Assembly: GCF_026107515.2 (NCBI RefSeq)
Contig: NZ_JAPCHW010000009.1
Coordinates: 1-64,000 of the forward strand
DNA: 64,000 bases
Origin: Glutamicibacter sp. MNS18
Lineage (GTDB): Bacteria > Actinomycetota > Actinomycetes > Actinomycetales > Micrococcaceae
Reading direction: 5' to 3'
The notes under the pieces were generated by a model, which saw only the letters and a program-made list of their open reading frames with translations, did not search any database and had not been told where the DNA came from. A program made the translations under genes and the position numbers. This document shows positions 16,734-26,107 of this stretch, piece after piece (within the stretch, counting starts at the first letter, position 1; every line of letters starts with the position of its first letter).

Positions 16734-18404
16734 CTAGTGGAAGAAGTGGCGGGCCCCGGTGAAGTACATGGTGATCCCGGCCGCGTTCGCCGCCGTGATG
16801 ACTTCCTCATCTCGCACCGACCCACCCGGCTGGACTACGGCCTTGATCCCGGCGTCGATCAGGATCTGCAGCCCGTCAGCGAACGGGAAGAAGGCATCCG
16901 AGGATGCCACGGCGCCGGCGCTGCGCTTGGCCGAGGCGGAACCGTCCACATTCTCCGCTCCACCGGCGGCGTCAGCACCGGAATCCACGGTGACACCCAG
17001 GGTGTTGGCCCGTTCCACGGCCAGCTTGCAGGAATCGACGCGGTTGACCTGCCCCATGCCGATACCCACCGCGGCGCCGTCCTTGGCCACGAGGATGGCG
17101 TTCGACTTGGCCGCTCGCACTGCCCGCCATGCGAAGGCCAGGTCGGCCAGGGTCTGCTCATCGGCCGCGGTGCCCGCAGCCAGGGTCCAGTTCGCCGGGT
17201 CATCACCCTGGGCGTTAATGGTGTCCCCGGCCTGCACCAGCATGCCACCGGAAACCTGGCGGAATTCGTTGGCATTGCGACCGTACCCTTCGGGCAGGGA
17301 CAGCAGTCGGATGTTCTTCTTGGCCGAGAGGATCTCAACTGCTTCGTCTTCGAAGTCCGGGGCGATGACCACTTCGGTGAAGATTCCCTTGACGGTCTCG
17401 GCCATGGCCTTGGTGACGGTGCGATTGGCGGCGATCACCCCGCCAAAGGCGGACACCGGGTCAGTGGCGTGGGCCTTGGCATGGGCATCGGCGATCGGGT
17501 CGGCGGCATCCGGGGAGGCCACTGCTACACCGCACGGATTCGCGTGCTTGATGACGGCCACGGCCGGCTGGTCGAAATCGAAGGCCGCGCGGAGGGCGGC
17601 ATCGGCATCCACGTAGTTGTTGTAGCTCATCGGCTTGCCGTGCAGCTGTTTGGCCTGGGCGATACCCGAAGGCGCCGCCGAATCGGTATACAGCGCGGCC
17701 TGCTGGTGCGGGTTCTCGCCGTAGCGCAGCACCTCGTCGCGTTCCAGGGAAACCCCGGCAAAGGCCGGCCAGCTGATCTGCCCGGCTTCGTCCTCGTCGA
17801 GGAACTGGCTGGCGGTCCAGGAGGCAACGGCGGTGTCATAGGCCGCGGTGTGGGCGTAGGCCTTGGCAGCCAGGCGCTGGCGGGTCTTCAATTCGAAACC
17901 ACCGGAAGCGGCGGCCTCGATGACCTGCGGGTAGAACCCGGGATCCACCACGATGGATACCGCGGCGTGGTTCTTCGCCGCGGAACGAACCATGGCCGGG
18001 CCACCGATATCGATCTGCTCCACGACGTCGTCCGGGGCAGCACCGGAGGCGACGGTCTGCACGAAGGGGTAGAGGTTAACCACGACCAGGTCGATGGCGT
18101 CGATCTCCATGGCCGAGAGGGTGTCCATGTGCTTGGGAACGCGGCGGTCGGCCAGGATGCCGCCGTGGATCCGCGGGTGCAGGGTCTTCACCCGGCCATC
18201 AAGCATCTCCGGCGAACCGGTGACCTGCTCTACCTCGGTCACCGGGATACCGGCAGCGGCGATCCTCTTGGCCGTGGAGCCGGTGGAAACCAGTTGCACC
18301 CCGGCGGCGTGAAGCCCGGTGGCAAGTTCCTCCAGCCCGGTCTTGTCGTATACAGAAATCAGGGCGCGACGGATCGCTACACGATCTAGGGCAGTCTTGC
18401 TCAC
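16734..18404 (-). CDS. purH: Bifunctional AICAR formyltransferase/IMP cyclohydrolase
   Basis: A 556-residue cytoplasmic enzyme for the last two steps of IMP synthesis: formyl transfer from 10-formyl-tetrahydrofolate to AICAR, then ring closure. The N-terminal MGS-like cyclohydrolase domain (about residues 10-150) shows [43 protein letters not shown] and the NLYPF motif. The formyltransferase domain has the catalytic KHANPCG motif, [14 protein letters not shown] and the closing [11 protein letters not shown] and [11 protein letters not shown] blocks. Length is normal. In many actinobacteria purH follows purN directly; here about 4.1 kb separates them. A clear terminator follows. Confidence 0.97.
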   Translation of the reverse strand: MSKTALDRVAIRRALISVYDKTGLEELATGLHAAGVQLVSTGSTAKRIAAAGIPVTEVEQVTGSPEMLDGRVKTLHPRIHGGILADRRVPKHMDTLSAMEIDAIDLVVVNLYPFVQTVASGAAPDDVVEQIDIGGPAMVRSAAKNHAAVSIVVDPGFYPQVIEAAASGGFELKTRQRLAAKAYAHTAAYDTAVASWTASQFLDEDEAGQISWPAFAGVSLERDEVLRYGENPHQQAALYTDSAAPSGIAQAKQLHGKPMSYNNYVDADAALRAAFDFDQPAVAVIKHANPCGVAVASPDAADPIADAHAKAHATDPVSAFGGVIAANRTVTKAMAETVKGIFTEVVIAPDFEDEAVEILSAKKNIRLLSLPEGYGRNANEFRQVSGGMLVQAGDTINAQGDDPANWTLAAGTAADEQTLADLAFAWRAVRAAKSNAILVAKDGAAVGIGMGQVNRVDSCKLAVERANTLGVTVDSGADAAGGAENVDGSASAKRSAGAVASSDAFFPFADGLQILIDAGIKAVVQPGGSVRDEEVITAANAAGITMYFTGARHFFH

Positions 18405-18439
18405 GTAATTGCTCTCCCGGGAGTGCGACAGATTGGATG

Positions 18440-18460
18440 GCGGCGGCTCGTGGCCGCCGC
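18440..18460. terminator. GC-rich hairpin between DUF4303 gene and purH
   Basis: An 8-bp stem GCGGCGGC/GCCGCCGC with a 5-base loop lies 36 bases upstream of purH on the minus strand. It may end the transcript of the gene at 18492 or act in the purH leader. Confidence 0.35.
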
Positions 18461-18491
18461 GTCCATTCTAGCCCCGTAGAGCGGTGAACCT

Positions 18492-19238
18492 TCAGGATGT
18501 TTCGGACAGGGATTCATCCTGGACGATATCGGGGAAATGCTCGGTCAGCTGTTGTGGCGTCAGGCAGAGTTTCAGCAGTGCTTCGGCGTGGTCGTCATCC
18601 GCCACATAGGTCACCAGGTCCACCTTGGTCCGCGCGTTGAGCTCATCACGCAGTCCGATCGCGACCTTGACCATGGTGCGGTAGTAGGTGCGGATGGTCT
18701 GGCTCCACCCCTCGCGGGCGGCCAGGGCGCGCAGCGCATCGCTCCAGATTTCGGCGGCAACATCCTCGATGAGTTCGATCGATGACCAGTGCCAGTCGCT
18801 GGGTTCCCACTTGTCGGAGTAGAACCCGTCGTCATCCCCGGCTTCCAGGTCAGCTTCCAGGGCTTGGAGCACCTGATCCAGGTCTTCGGAATCCGCGTCC
18901 TCGGGCTCGACGTCCTCATCGAAGTCGTCCCGGTCGTCCTCCGGAGCACCGGAGTAGTCCTCGGCATCGGCCCGGTCCTCGTAGTCCTCGTCGTCGTCTA
19001 CGTCCTCCCCGCGGACCACCATCAGCTCACGTGTTTCGGTCAACCGGTCCCGTTCCAGCGCCTGAACCGAATTCAGGGCCAGCAGGGGCATGTCGATACT
19101 GTCGGATTCTTCGCTGCTGACCCCGTGCAGGGCAATGGCGTAGAAGTCGTGGTTCGGGTGCTGCTCTATGATTTCCGCCGCATGTCGAAGGGCGGACACC
19201 CGTAGCGCCTCTTCGAGAGCGGTCCAATCTACTCCCAT
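18492..19238 (-). CDS. DUF4303 family protein with acidic insert
   Basis: A 248-residue soluble protein. The N-terminal part (ALRHAAEIIEQHPNHDFYAIALHG) and the SDKWEPSDWHWSSIELIEDVAAEIW segment match the DUF4303 family, whose role is unknown. Between them (about residues 80-140) lies an Asp/Glu-rich low-complexity stretch (EDVDDDEDYEDRADAEDY and following), longer than usual. The C-terminal 100 residues are helical. It lies upstream of purH on the same strand with an 87-base gap, so it might be co-transcribed, but a hairpin lies between. No catalytic motif is visible. Confidence 0.65.
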   Translation of the reverse strand: MGVDWTALEEALRVSALRHAAEIIEQHPNHDFYAIALHGVSSEESDSIDMPLLALNSVQALERDRLTETRELMVVRGEDVDDDEDYEDRADAEDYSGAPEDDRDDFDEDVEPEDADSEDLDQVLQALEADLEAGDDDGFYSDKWEPSDWHWSSIELIEDVAAEIWSDALRALAAREGWSQTIRTYYRTMVKVAIGLRDELNARTKVDLVTYVADDDHAEALLKLCLTPQQLTEHFPDIVQDESLSETS

Positions 19239-19384
19239 GACCAGAGATTACCGCGTTCTGCCCCGCACGGATAGGCCTTGACGTGTGGAAAAAATAGGCG
19301 TAGCGAAGTGTGGGCCCGGGAAAGGAGTCGGTAAGCTTCACTCTGGTACTTCCGCCGCATTCCGGCCATCGAAAGGCTGTTCAC

Positions 19385-20719
19385 GTGTCCACCACCACCC
19401 ATCCGACGGGCACCCAGGTTGTCCAGGAACTTCCGTTCAAATGGTCCGTCCAGGGATCGATCTTCATCATCGGCGGCCTGGGGTTCATGTTCGATGCCTG
19501 GGATGTCACTCTGAACGGCGCACTGATCCCGTTGGTGGCCGAGGAATGGGGCCTGGAAAGGACCACCGCGGCCCTGTTGGGCACCTCGAACCTGGTGGGC
19601 ATGGCGCTCGGCGCTTTCCTATGGGGCGGCTTGGCCGATCGCTACGGACGCAAGAAAGCCTTCTCCGCCACCTTGCTGATGTTCTCGATCTTCACAGTAC
19701 TCGGGGCCCTGTCACCAAACTTCGGCTTTTTTGTCGCCTTCAGGTTCCTGGCAGGGGTGGGGCTCGGTGGCTGCATCCCCGTGGACTACGCCCTGGTCGG
19801 CGAGTTCACCCCGGCCAAACTGCGCGGCCGGGTGCTGACCGCCATGGACGGCTGGTGGCCGGTGGGTGCCGCGCTGTCCTTCTTCGTTTCCGGTGCGGTC
19901 ATCGCCACCACCGATAATTGGCGGCTGATCCTGGTGGTCATGATCCTGCCGGCGATGCTGGTGTACTTTGTCCGCCGTTCGGTGCCCGAATCCCCGCTGT
20001 TCCTGGCCTCGCAGGGTCGCGATGCCGAGGCCCGTGCGGTGATCGATGGTCTGGTCAGGCGCACCGGGGCGCGCCAACGCGACTACCGGATCCTGGCCGT
20101 CACCGAAAAACCCACCCCATGGTGGCAACAGGTCGTGGCCCTGTGGCGTTACTCCCCCTCGCTCACCGCCACCAGCTGGCTGCTCTTCGTCACCGTGTTG
20201 CTGGTCTACTACCTCGCCCTGACCTGGTTGCCCTCGATCCTGGCCGAGGCGGGCATGGCACAGTCCGCGGCCCTGTTCACCACCGCGGTGATGGCGCTGA
20301 TGGGTTTGATCGGGGTGATCATCGCCGCGGTCCTGGTCGAACGTGTGGGCCGCAAATGGCTATTGGGGATCTCCGCTCCGCTCTCCGGAGTGGTGCTGGT
20401 GATCGTGGCCCGGACCCTGGATGTCCCCAGTGCCGCCATCGGCTGGGTATTGTGCTTCGGGGTGATCGTGCAGATCGCCATCCCGGTGCTCTACGCCTAT
20501 GTCTCCGAGCTCTACCCCACCGAATTGCGGGCCTCCGGTTTCGGCTGGGCCTCGACCATGTCACGCCTGGCGGCCGGGTTCGGCCCGCTGCTCTTTGCCG
20601 CACTCTGGCCGGTCCTCGGCCTGACCACCTTGTTCACCGCGGCCACCGTCCTGGTGGTCATCGCCATGCTGGTCATGGCGCGCTTCGCCCCGGAAACCAA
20701 GGGCCGCGAACTGGGTTAG
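19385..20719 (+). CDS. MFS transporter (sugar-porter/AAHS-like)
   Basis: A 444-residue 12-helix major facilitator. The loop 2-3 motif GGLADRYGRKKAF, the helix-4 start FRFLAGVGLGGCIPVDYALVGEF, the PESPLFL segment and the loop 8-9 repeat LVERVGRKWLLG are typical of the metabolite:H+ symporter and aromatic-acid groups. The GTG at 19385 has GAAAGG ten bases upstream; the frame is open to 19310 with no transmembrane content. It is alone on the plus strand between minus-strand genes and appears to be an insertion in the purine region. Substrate unknown. Confidence 0.85.
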   Translation: MSTTTHPTGTQVVQELPFKWSVQGSIFIIGGLGFMFDAWDVTLNGALIPLVAEEWGLERTTAALLGTSNLVGMALGAFLWGGLADRYGRKKAFSATLLMFSIFTVLGALSPNFGFFVAFRFLAGVGLGGCIPVDYALVGEFTPAKLRGRVLTAMDGWWPVGAALSFFVSGAVIATTDNWRLILVVMILPAMLVYFVRRSVPESPLFLASQGRDAEARAVIDGLVRRTGARQRDYRILAVTEKPTPWWQQVVALWRYSPSLTATSWLLFVTVLLVYYLALTWLPSILAEAGMAQSAALFTTAVMALMGLIGVIIAAVLVERVGRKWLLGISAPLSGVVLVIVARTLDVPSAAIGWVLCFGVIVQIAIPVLYAYVSELYPTELRASGFGWASTMSRLAAGFGPLLFAALWPVLGLTTLFTAATVLVVIAMLVMARFAPETKGRELG

Positions 20720-21014
20720 CCACCGACGGGCCCTGCTCCGTCCGGGTCGGCCCGCTGCAGTGCGCCCAGGATTCGGTGCGATGGCCTGAACCTTGATGAC
20801 TCATCACCCGGATCCGCCGAACGAGTCGACGGACCGGCCAGAGCACGAGCTGATGCAGCCGCACCGCCGTGTTGGCCGCCCCGAGCAGGGCGCCTGACGC
20901 CACAGTCCCACCCAGCGATGCAAGGCCGGCTGTCCGTCCGCCACGGCGTCCCGGCCTCCCTGGGTCCACCCATGCCACATCCCGCGCGCCGCCGTGCCCA
21001 GCGGCCTGCGGAGC

Positions 21015-22553
21015 CTACCAGGGCGAGGGTTCGTAGTCCTTGAGGAAGCACCCATAGAGGTCGATGCCGAGTTCGCCATCGACAATGGGTTGGTAGACGC
21101 GGGCGGCCCCGTCGATCAGGTCCAGCGGAGCATGCCAGCCCTCGGCGACCATGCGCACCTTCGACTCGTGCGGGCGCTCGTCGGTGATCCACCCGGTGTC
21201 CACCGCGGTCATCAGGATCCGGTCGGTATCCAGCATCTCCTGGGCGCTGGTGCGGGTGAGCATGTTCAGCGAGGCCTTGGCCATGTTGGTATGGGGGTGT
21301 CCGGAACCCTTGTAGCGGCGGGAGAACTGGCCCTCCATGGCGGAGACGTTCACAATGTACTTGCGCCGTGCCTTGGAGGCGGCCAGTGCCGGGCGCAGCC
21401 GGGAGGCCAGCAGGAACGGGGCGGTCACATTGCACAGCTGGACTTCCAGCATTTCCAGCGCGTCAACATCCCCCAGGATCTGGGTCCACGAGTTCTCGGT
21501 GACCACGTCCGGCACCAGCCCTCCGGCATCGATGGCGGTTCCGGCGGCGATACGCTCCAGGGTGGCCGACCCGGCGGTCATCGCCAGTTCGGCGAGCGCC
21601 TGCGCCTGGTACCCGGCGGTGGGCGCGATCACCGGCACCGCGAGATCCCCCAGCCTGAACGCGTTGGCCAGCGCCTTGGGATGTTCGGCCGGCGGGTTGG
21701 CCTCACCCCACAGCTGGGGTCCTCCGCGGGCGAACTGCAATGCCTCGGGTAGCGGGTGGTTCTCGGATTCGATCAGATGCCGGTAGGAGTTCGCGGTGCG
21801 CCGCACGGTCTGCGCCGCGTTGTTGATCAGGATGTCCAGCGGCCCCTCGGCAGCCATCCGGTCCGCCAACGAGATCACCTGGGACGGGTCGCGCAGGTCG
21901 ATGCCGACAATGCGCAACCTGTGCAGCCAGTCGGGCGCGTCCTCAAGGGCCGCGAACCGGCGGGCGGCGTCCCGGGGGAACCGTGTGGTGATGGTGGTGT
22001 GCGCTCCATCGCGCAGCAACCGCAACGCGATGTGCATGCCGATCTTGGCCCGCCCCCCGGTGAGCAGCGCGCGTTTGCCGTGCAGGTCGGTTCGGGCCTC
22101 GCGGCGTTCGCGCCCGGCCGCGGCGCAGTCCGGACACAGGTAGTGGTGGAAGGCGTCCACGGTGGTGTAGCGCTTCTTGCAGATATAGCAGCCGCGGGGG
22201 CGCTGGTAGCGGCCTGCGGTGTGCTCCTCGGTGGGTGTCGACAGGTCCAGCCCCAGGGTTTCGTCATCCAGCCGGGTTGGCGAGCCGGTGGCGGTGCGCT
22301 CGATCACGGCCCGGTCCGCAGCGGTGATCGCCGCCCTTTTCTGGGATTTGCGGTACCGTTTGGCGGCCTTGAACATGTTCGCCGTGGCGCGGCGCACGGC
22401 GATATGCCGTTCGTCGGTGGCTTCCAGCCGGTGCACCACCCCCAGCACCTTGAGGGCGGTGGCCAGCTCGGCCGCGGTGAAGGGTTCGTTCTCGCCGACC
22501 GGATCGGCCGCAGGGGGATGCTCAGTCATATCTGCATCCAGTGTACTGGGCAT
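21015..22553 (-). CDS. SDR oxidoreductase with N-terminal zinc ribbon
   Basis: A 512-residue two-part protein. Residues 1-120 are helical and charged; a zinc ribbon follows with Cys122/125 and Cys140/143. From residue 160 a short-chain dehydrogenase domain begins with LLTGGRAKIGMHIA in place of the usual TGxxxGIG, then a DILINNAAQTVRR motif (NNAxQ for NNAG). An insert of roughly 90 residues precedes VNVSAMEGQFSRRYKGSGHPHTNMAKASL, which holds Ser, Tyr/His and Lys positions. It ends with a DPW-type tail. Related proteins occur in plants and actinobacteria, with no assigned reaction. A second possible start lies at 22529. It follows purN by 9 bases and may be co-transcribed. Confidence 0.75.
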   Translation of the reverse strand: MPSTLDADMTEHPPAADPVGENEPFTAAELATALKVLGVVHRLEATDERHIAVRRATANMFKAAKRYRKSQKRAAITAADRAVIERTATGSPTRLDDETLGLDLSTPTEEHTAGRYQRPRGCYICKKRYTTVDAFHHYLCPDCAAAGRERREARTDLHGKRALLTGGRAKIGMHIALRLLRDGAHTTITTRFPRDAARRFAALEDAPDWLHRLRIVGIDLRDPSQVISLADRMAAEGPLDILINNAAQTVRRTANSYRHLIESENHPLPEALQFARGGPQLWGEANPPAEHPKALANAFRLGDLAVPVIAPTAGYQAQALAELAMTAGSATLERIAAGTAIDAGGLVPDVVTENSWTQILGDVDALEMLEVQLCNVTAPFLLASRLRPALAASKARRKYIVNVSAMEGQFSRRYKGSGHPHTNMAKASLNMLTRTSAQEMLDTDRILMTAVDTGWITDERPHESKVRMVAEGWHAPLDLIDGAARVYQPIVDGELGIDLYGCFLKDYEPSPW

Positions 22554-22562
22554 GCCTGTTGC

Positions 22563-23132
22563 TCAGCGCCCGGCGGCCAGGTCGGCCAAGGTGGCGATCA
22601 GCAGCCGGCGCTCGACCACCTTGATCCGCTCATGCAGGGTGTCCTCGGTGTCCTCGGGGAGCACCGCGACGGCTTCCTGGCGCAGGATCGGACCGGTGTC
22701 CACGCCCGCGTCGGCGATGTGCACGGTGCACCCGGTGACCTTAACCCCGTAGGCCAGGGCATCACGAACCCCGTGGGCTCCGGGGAAGGAGGGCAGCAGG
22801 GCCGGGTGGGTGTTGATGTAGGTACCGTTGAAGGCGTTGATGAATTCCTCGCCCACGATGCGCATGAATCCGGAGGAGATCACGTAGTCCGGGGCATAGG
22901 ACAGGCACTTCCGGGTCAGCGCATGGTTCCATTCGGCACGGTCGGGGTAATCCTTGAAGTTGACCACGAAGGTCTCGATGCCGGCGTCCGCGGAGCGCTG
23001 CACCCCGTAGGTGCCGTGCTTGTCGGCCCCCACCGCGACGATCTGCACATTCCCCAGTTCACCAGCAGCCACGGCATCGATGACCGCCTGCAAGTTCGAA
23101 CCGGTACCTGAAACCAAAACCACAATACGCAT
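22563..23132 (-). CDS. purN: Phosphoribosylglycinamide formyltransferase
   Basis: A 189-residue enzyme for the third step of purine synthesis, transferring formyl from 10-formyl-tetrahydrofolate to GAR. The phosphate-binding loop VSGTGSNLQA is at residues 8-16, and the catalytic set Asn107, His109 (NTHPALLPSFPG) and Asp145 (DAGVDTGPI) is intact. The ATG at 23132 gives the normal length; the frame is open to 23189 without family content. In mycobacteria and many other actinobacteria perM-purN-purH are neighbours; here chaA and two plus-strand genes separate it from perM, and three genes from purH. Confidence 0.96.
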   Translation of the reverse strand: MRIVVLVSGTGSNLQAVIDAVAAGELGNVQIVAVGADKHGTYGVQRSADAGIETFVVNFKDYPDRAEWNHALTRKCLSYAPDYVISSGFMRIVGEEFINAFNGTYINTHPALLPSFPGAHGVRDALAYGVKVTGCTVHIADAGVDTGPILRQEAVAVLPEDTEDTLHERIKVVERRLLIATLADLAAGR

Positions 23133-23189
23133 GGTGTTTATTCTAGGGTGTGGGCAGTGCTCCGGCGTATTCGCCGCGGCCCCTTGCAC

Positions 23190-24341
23190 CTACGCGAAGA
23201 CGACCATGCCGTAGACCGCGAACAGGGCCAGATGGGCCGCCCCGTGCATGGCGGTGACCTTTTTGGCGGAGAACCCGGCCACGCTCACCATCAGCGTGAT
23301 CGCCAGCAGCATCAGATTCACCGGTGACTCGGCCAAGACCACGCTTTGCCCGGTAAATGCCCCGATCAGCAGAACCACGGGGATGGTCAGCCCAACCGTG
23401 GAGACCAGTGCGCCGTGGCACAGATTGGAAACCCGCTGGATTTCACCCTGCAGGGCCGCGCGGACGGAGGTAATCGACTCGGGCAGGAACACGATCATGG
23501 CGATCAGGATCCCGGAGAGCGCCACCGGTGCGCCTACCCTGTCCAAACCGTCATCCAGCAGGCTGGCCATGTCATGGGAGAGCAGCACGATGGGCAGCAC
23601 GGTGATCACCAACAACCCCAGGCGCAACCCGATTTCCTTCCTGTGCTCGGCCAGGATCCGCTTGATCGGGGTGGGGCCGCCCGACCCGCCAGCGTCTTCC
23701 CGGTTCATCGGACGCACGGGTTGCACCTCGGTGAAGTCCCCCGCCTGGGCGCCCATCTGCCGGAAGAGGAAAAAGGCGTACAGCCCCAGGGTCAGCACCA
23801 CCAGCGGCCACCGCTGCCCGGCAGTGAAGGTGCCCTGCGCGCCGATGAAACCGGGCAGCGCAAAGGCCAGGGACAGCAATACCAGCAACATCACCAGGTA
23901 GGCCGAAGTCCCGGTCCGGTTCGGGGCCATCGCCCCGTGCTTCATTCCACCGGCCAGCAACGAGATTCCGATGACCAGGTTCAGGATGATCATCGACACG
24001 GCCATCACCGAGTCGCGGGCAATGGTTGCATGCTCCCCGGGACCCAACATGACCGCCGAGATCAGGATGACCTCGATCATGACGATCGATAGTGTCAGTA
24101 CCAGCGAGCCGTAGGGATCTCCCATCCGCCGCGCCAGCTGTTCGGCCTCGTGGACCACGCCGAAGGCGCAGAGCAGGATGACCGCGATGATGACCAGCAG
24201 GGCGGTGAGCAGCAGCCATCCGGGTAATGGTGGTTCAAGAAGGGATCCGGACAGTGCCAGCAACAGGAAGGTGCCCCAGCCCAGGGCAAGGCGGATCACC
24301 GCGGTCGGGGTAATGATCGAACGCGTCAGGGTGGTGTTCAA
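23190..24341 (-). CDS. chaA: Calcium/sodium:proton antiporter ChaA
   Basis: A 383-residue cation antiporter of the CaCA superfamily with about 11 helices. It carries the two alpha repeats: one with HEAEQLARRMGDPYGSLVLTLSIVMIEVILI (Glu residues for cation binding) and one with IAMIVFLPESITSVRAALQGEIQRVSNLCHGALVSTVGLTIP. An acidic loop (about residues 195-225) joins the halves. It exports calcium, sodium or potassium in exchange for protons, by family knowledge. It lies upstream of purN on the same strand with a 57-base gap. Confidence 0.88.
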   Translation of the reverse strand: MNTTLTRSIITPTAVIRLALGWGTFLLLALSGSLLEPPLPGWLLLTALLVIIAVILLCAFGVVHEAEQLARRMGDPYGSLVLTLSIVMIEVILISAVMLGPGEHATIARDSVMAVSMIILNLVIGISLLAGGMKHGAMAPNRTGTSAYLVMLLVLLSLAFALPGFIGAQGTFTAGQRWPLVVLTLGLYAFFLFRQMGAQAGDFTEVQPVRPMNREDAGGSGGPTPIKRILAEHRKEIGLRLGLLVITVLPIVLLSHDMASLLDDGLDRVGAPVALSGILIAMIVFLPESITSVRAALQGEIQRVSNLCHGALVSTVGLTIPVVLLIGAFTGQSVVLAESPVNLMLLAITLMVSVAGFSAKKVTAMHGAAHLALFAVYGMVVFA

Positions 24342-24549
24342 GGGTACAGGGCCTATTCCACGAGGTCGTCCCCGTGTCGAATGAACGAACGGGTCGTCCC
24401 GTCCGGAATATCAGCGATGTCTTGGATTCCAGCCTAGGCCAGCGCGTGCCCGTTCTCCAGTGCCGAGGGCCGACTGAGAAACAGATCACCACCTGCCCGT
24501 ATAGGATCGGGGCGGTGGCTGGAAACACGATCTGGAGGGATATCAGAGG

Positions 24550-25479
24550 ATGCGAGCCGTGATCCTGGGTGGCACCGGAGCGCTGGGAGTAGCGCTGGCC
24601 CAACGGCTGGGCCGTGCCGGTTGGAGGGTTGAGGTCACCGGCCGGAACCCGCAGGCCATGCCGCCTGAGCTGGTGGCTCTCGGGGTGCGCTTTCACCGGC
24701 TTGACCGCTCCGAACACGGAGCCATCAACGCGCTGGTGGCCGCGGACACCACTTTGCTGCTGGACCTGTTGGCCTACCGCGCTGTGGAGCTGCGCGCCCT
24801 GTTCCCGGCGCTGGCCGCTGTGCAATGCCCGGTGGTGGTTTCCAGTCGTGCCGTGTATGTCGATGGCCAGGGTCGGCACCTCAATGGCGGACAAATCCCG
24901 CACTTCCCGATTCCGCTGACCGAATCCCAGCCTACCGTGGCGGCCGCAATCGACGGGGTGGATCCCTTCAGCCGTGCAGGCTACGCCCCATCCAAGGTCG
25001 CGGTAGAACAGGCCGCTCTGGACAGCGGTCTGCCCATCACGATCCTTCGCCCGTCCAAGGTCCATGGCCGTAGGGCGCGTAATGCACGCACCCGGGACAT
25101 CGCGCAGGCCATGTGCTCCGGGGCGGAACATATCATCCTGCCCCAGGGGGACAGCATCGACCACCTGAGCGCGGCCACCAATATCGCCGCGCTCATCCAC
25201 CAGCTCGCCGACCGTCCTGCGGCCAGGATCCTGAACAGCGCGGATCCCGATACCCCCACGGCTCGGCAAATCGTCCAGGCCATCGCCGGGCACCTCGGCT
25301 GGTCCGGTTCCATTGAGAACGGCCCGGCCCTTGCCGCAACGGTTGCCAACCCGTGGAGCACGACCCATCCCTGCGTCCTGGATACCAGCGCGGCCGCCGC
25401 ACTGGGCTACCGGCCGGTGGACACCGGGGCGCAGTTGCTGGCCGAGGAAGTCCAATGGGTGGCTTCCACCCTGCGGTGA
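24550..25479 (+). CDS. NAD-dependent epimerase/dehydratase-like protein
   Basis: A 309-residue Rossmann-fold protein of the extended SDR/epimerase group. GGTGALG at residues 8-14 binds the dinucleotide, SSRAVYVDGQG corresponds to the active-site Ser region, and YAPSKVAVEQ holds the Tyr-x-x-x-Lys pair. TILRPSKVHG is typical of the epimerase fold. A GGAGG site lies upstream and a TATAGGAT box at about 24500 may be the -10. It is followed by the DinB gene on the same strand. The substrate cannot be deduced. Confidence 0.8.
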   Translation: MRAVILGGTGALGVALAQRLGRAGWRVEVTGRNPQAMPPELVALGVRFHRLDRSEHGAINALVAADTTLLLDLLAYRAVELRALFPALAAVQCPVVVSSRAVYVDGQGRHLNGGQIPHFPIPLTESQPTVAAAIDGVDPFSRAGYAPSKVAVEQAALDSGLPITILRPSKVHGRRARNARTRDIAQAMCSGAEHIILPQGDSIDHLSAATNIAALIHQLADRPAARILNSADPDTPTARQIVQAIAGHLGWSGSIENGPALAATVANPWSTTHPCVLDTSAAAALGYRPVDTGAQLLAEEVQWVASTLR

Positions 25480-25582
25480 GCCGTCCGCCCTTTACACGAC
25501 ATTTCGTTGGCCGGGCCTCGGATCCGTCCCGGAGTTCGGCCTAGACTGGGATCCCGAAGCCCGCACCGCCCAGGAGGAACAA

Positions 25583-26104
25583 ATGAGCCAGATCATTCCC
25601 GATGACAAGGACTGGACCGTGGTGCTCAAGGAGCCCTGCCATGAATGCGCCCAGGACGTTCGTTCGGCAACGCCTGAGGACATCGTTGGGCAACTTCCGC
25701 AGAAGGTCGATCGGCTGCTATCCGTGCTGGACCGGTCGACGGCACGCGAACGCCTAGACCCCGCCCGGTGGAGTGAACAGGAATATGTGGTCCATGTGGC
25801 CCGGATGCTCCAGGTTATGGTCCATCGGTTGAACCTGATGCTCACCGAGGACGATCCGGTCTTCCCCAACTGGGATCAGGACCAGGATGCCATCAAGGGT
25901 AACTACAACCTGCTCGCTCCCTACCAGGCCGCCACCGAACTGCGCGAATCCGCCACCGACTTCGCTGCCCGGTTGCAGGGCATTTCCCCTCATGACTACC
26001 ATCGCAAGGGCCTGCGCTCCAACGGTGCGGCCTTCACCATCGTCTCGCTGGCCCAGTACGCCTGGCATGACGTTGTGCACCACCTCTGGGATGTGAAGGG
26101 CTAG
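25583..26104 (+). CDS. DinB-family protein
   Basis: A 173-residue four-helix-bundle protein. Family features are the N-terminal helices (QLPQKVDRLLSVLDR), WSEQEYVVHVARMLQVMVHRLNLML with a metal-ligand His, and the ending SLAQYAWHDVVHHLWDV with further His ligands. DinB/YfiT proteins bind a divalent metal and some are thiol transferases using mycothiol or bacillithiol; the role here is unknown. The ATG at 25583 follows an ideal AGGAGG site. It ends three bases from the convergent perM gene. Confidence 0.85.
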   Translation: MSQIIPDDKDWTVVLKEPCHECAQDVRSATPEDIVGQLPQKVDRLLSVLDRSTARERLDPARWSEQEYVVHVARMLQVMVHRLNLMLTEDDPVFPNWDQDQDAIKGNYNLLAPYQAATELRESATDFAARLQGISPHDYHRKGLRSNGAAFTIVSLAQYAWHDVVHHLWDVKG

Positions 26105-26107
26105 ATC

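Noticed and set aside
16737-18389. A 550-codon open frame on the plus strand opposite purH
   Set aside because: It lies fully antisense to a certain gene, is Gly/His/Val-rich like a mirror of high-GC codons, and has no recognisable domain.
21756-23111. A 451-codon plus-strand frame opposite the SDR and purN genes
   Set aside because: It spans two clear minus-strand genes; composition is typical of an antisense shadow.
24235-25455. A 406-codon minus-strand frame opposite the epimerase gene
   Set aside because: It overlaps two well-supported genes and shows no domain.
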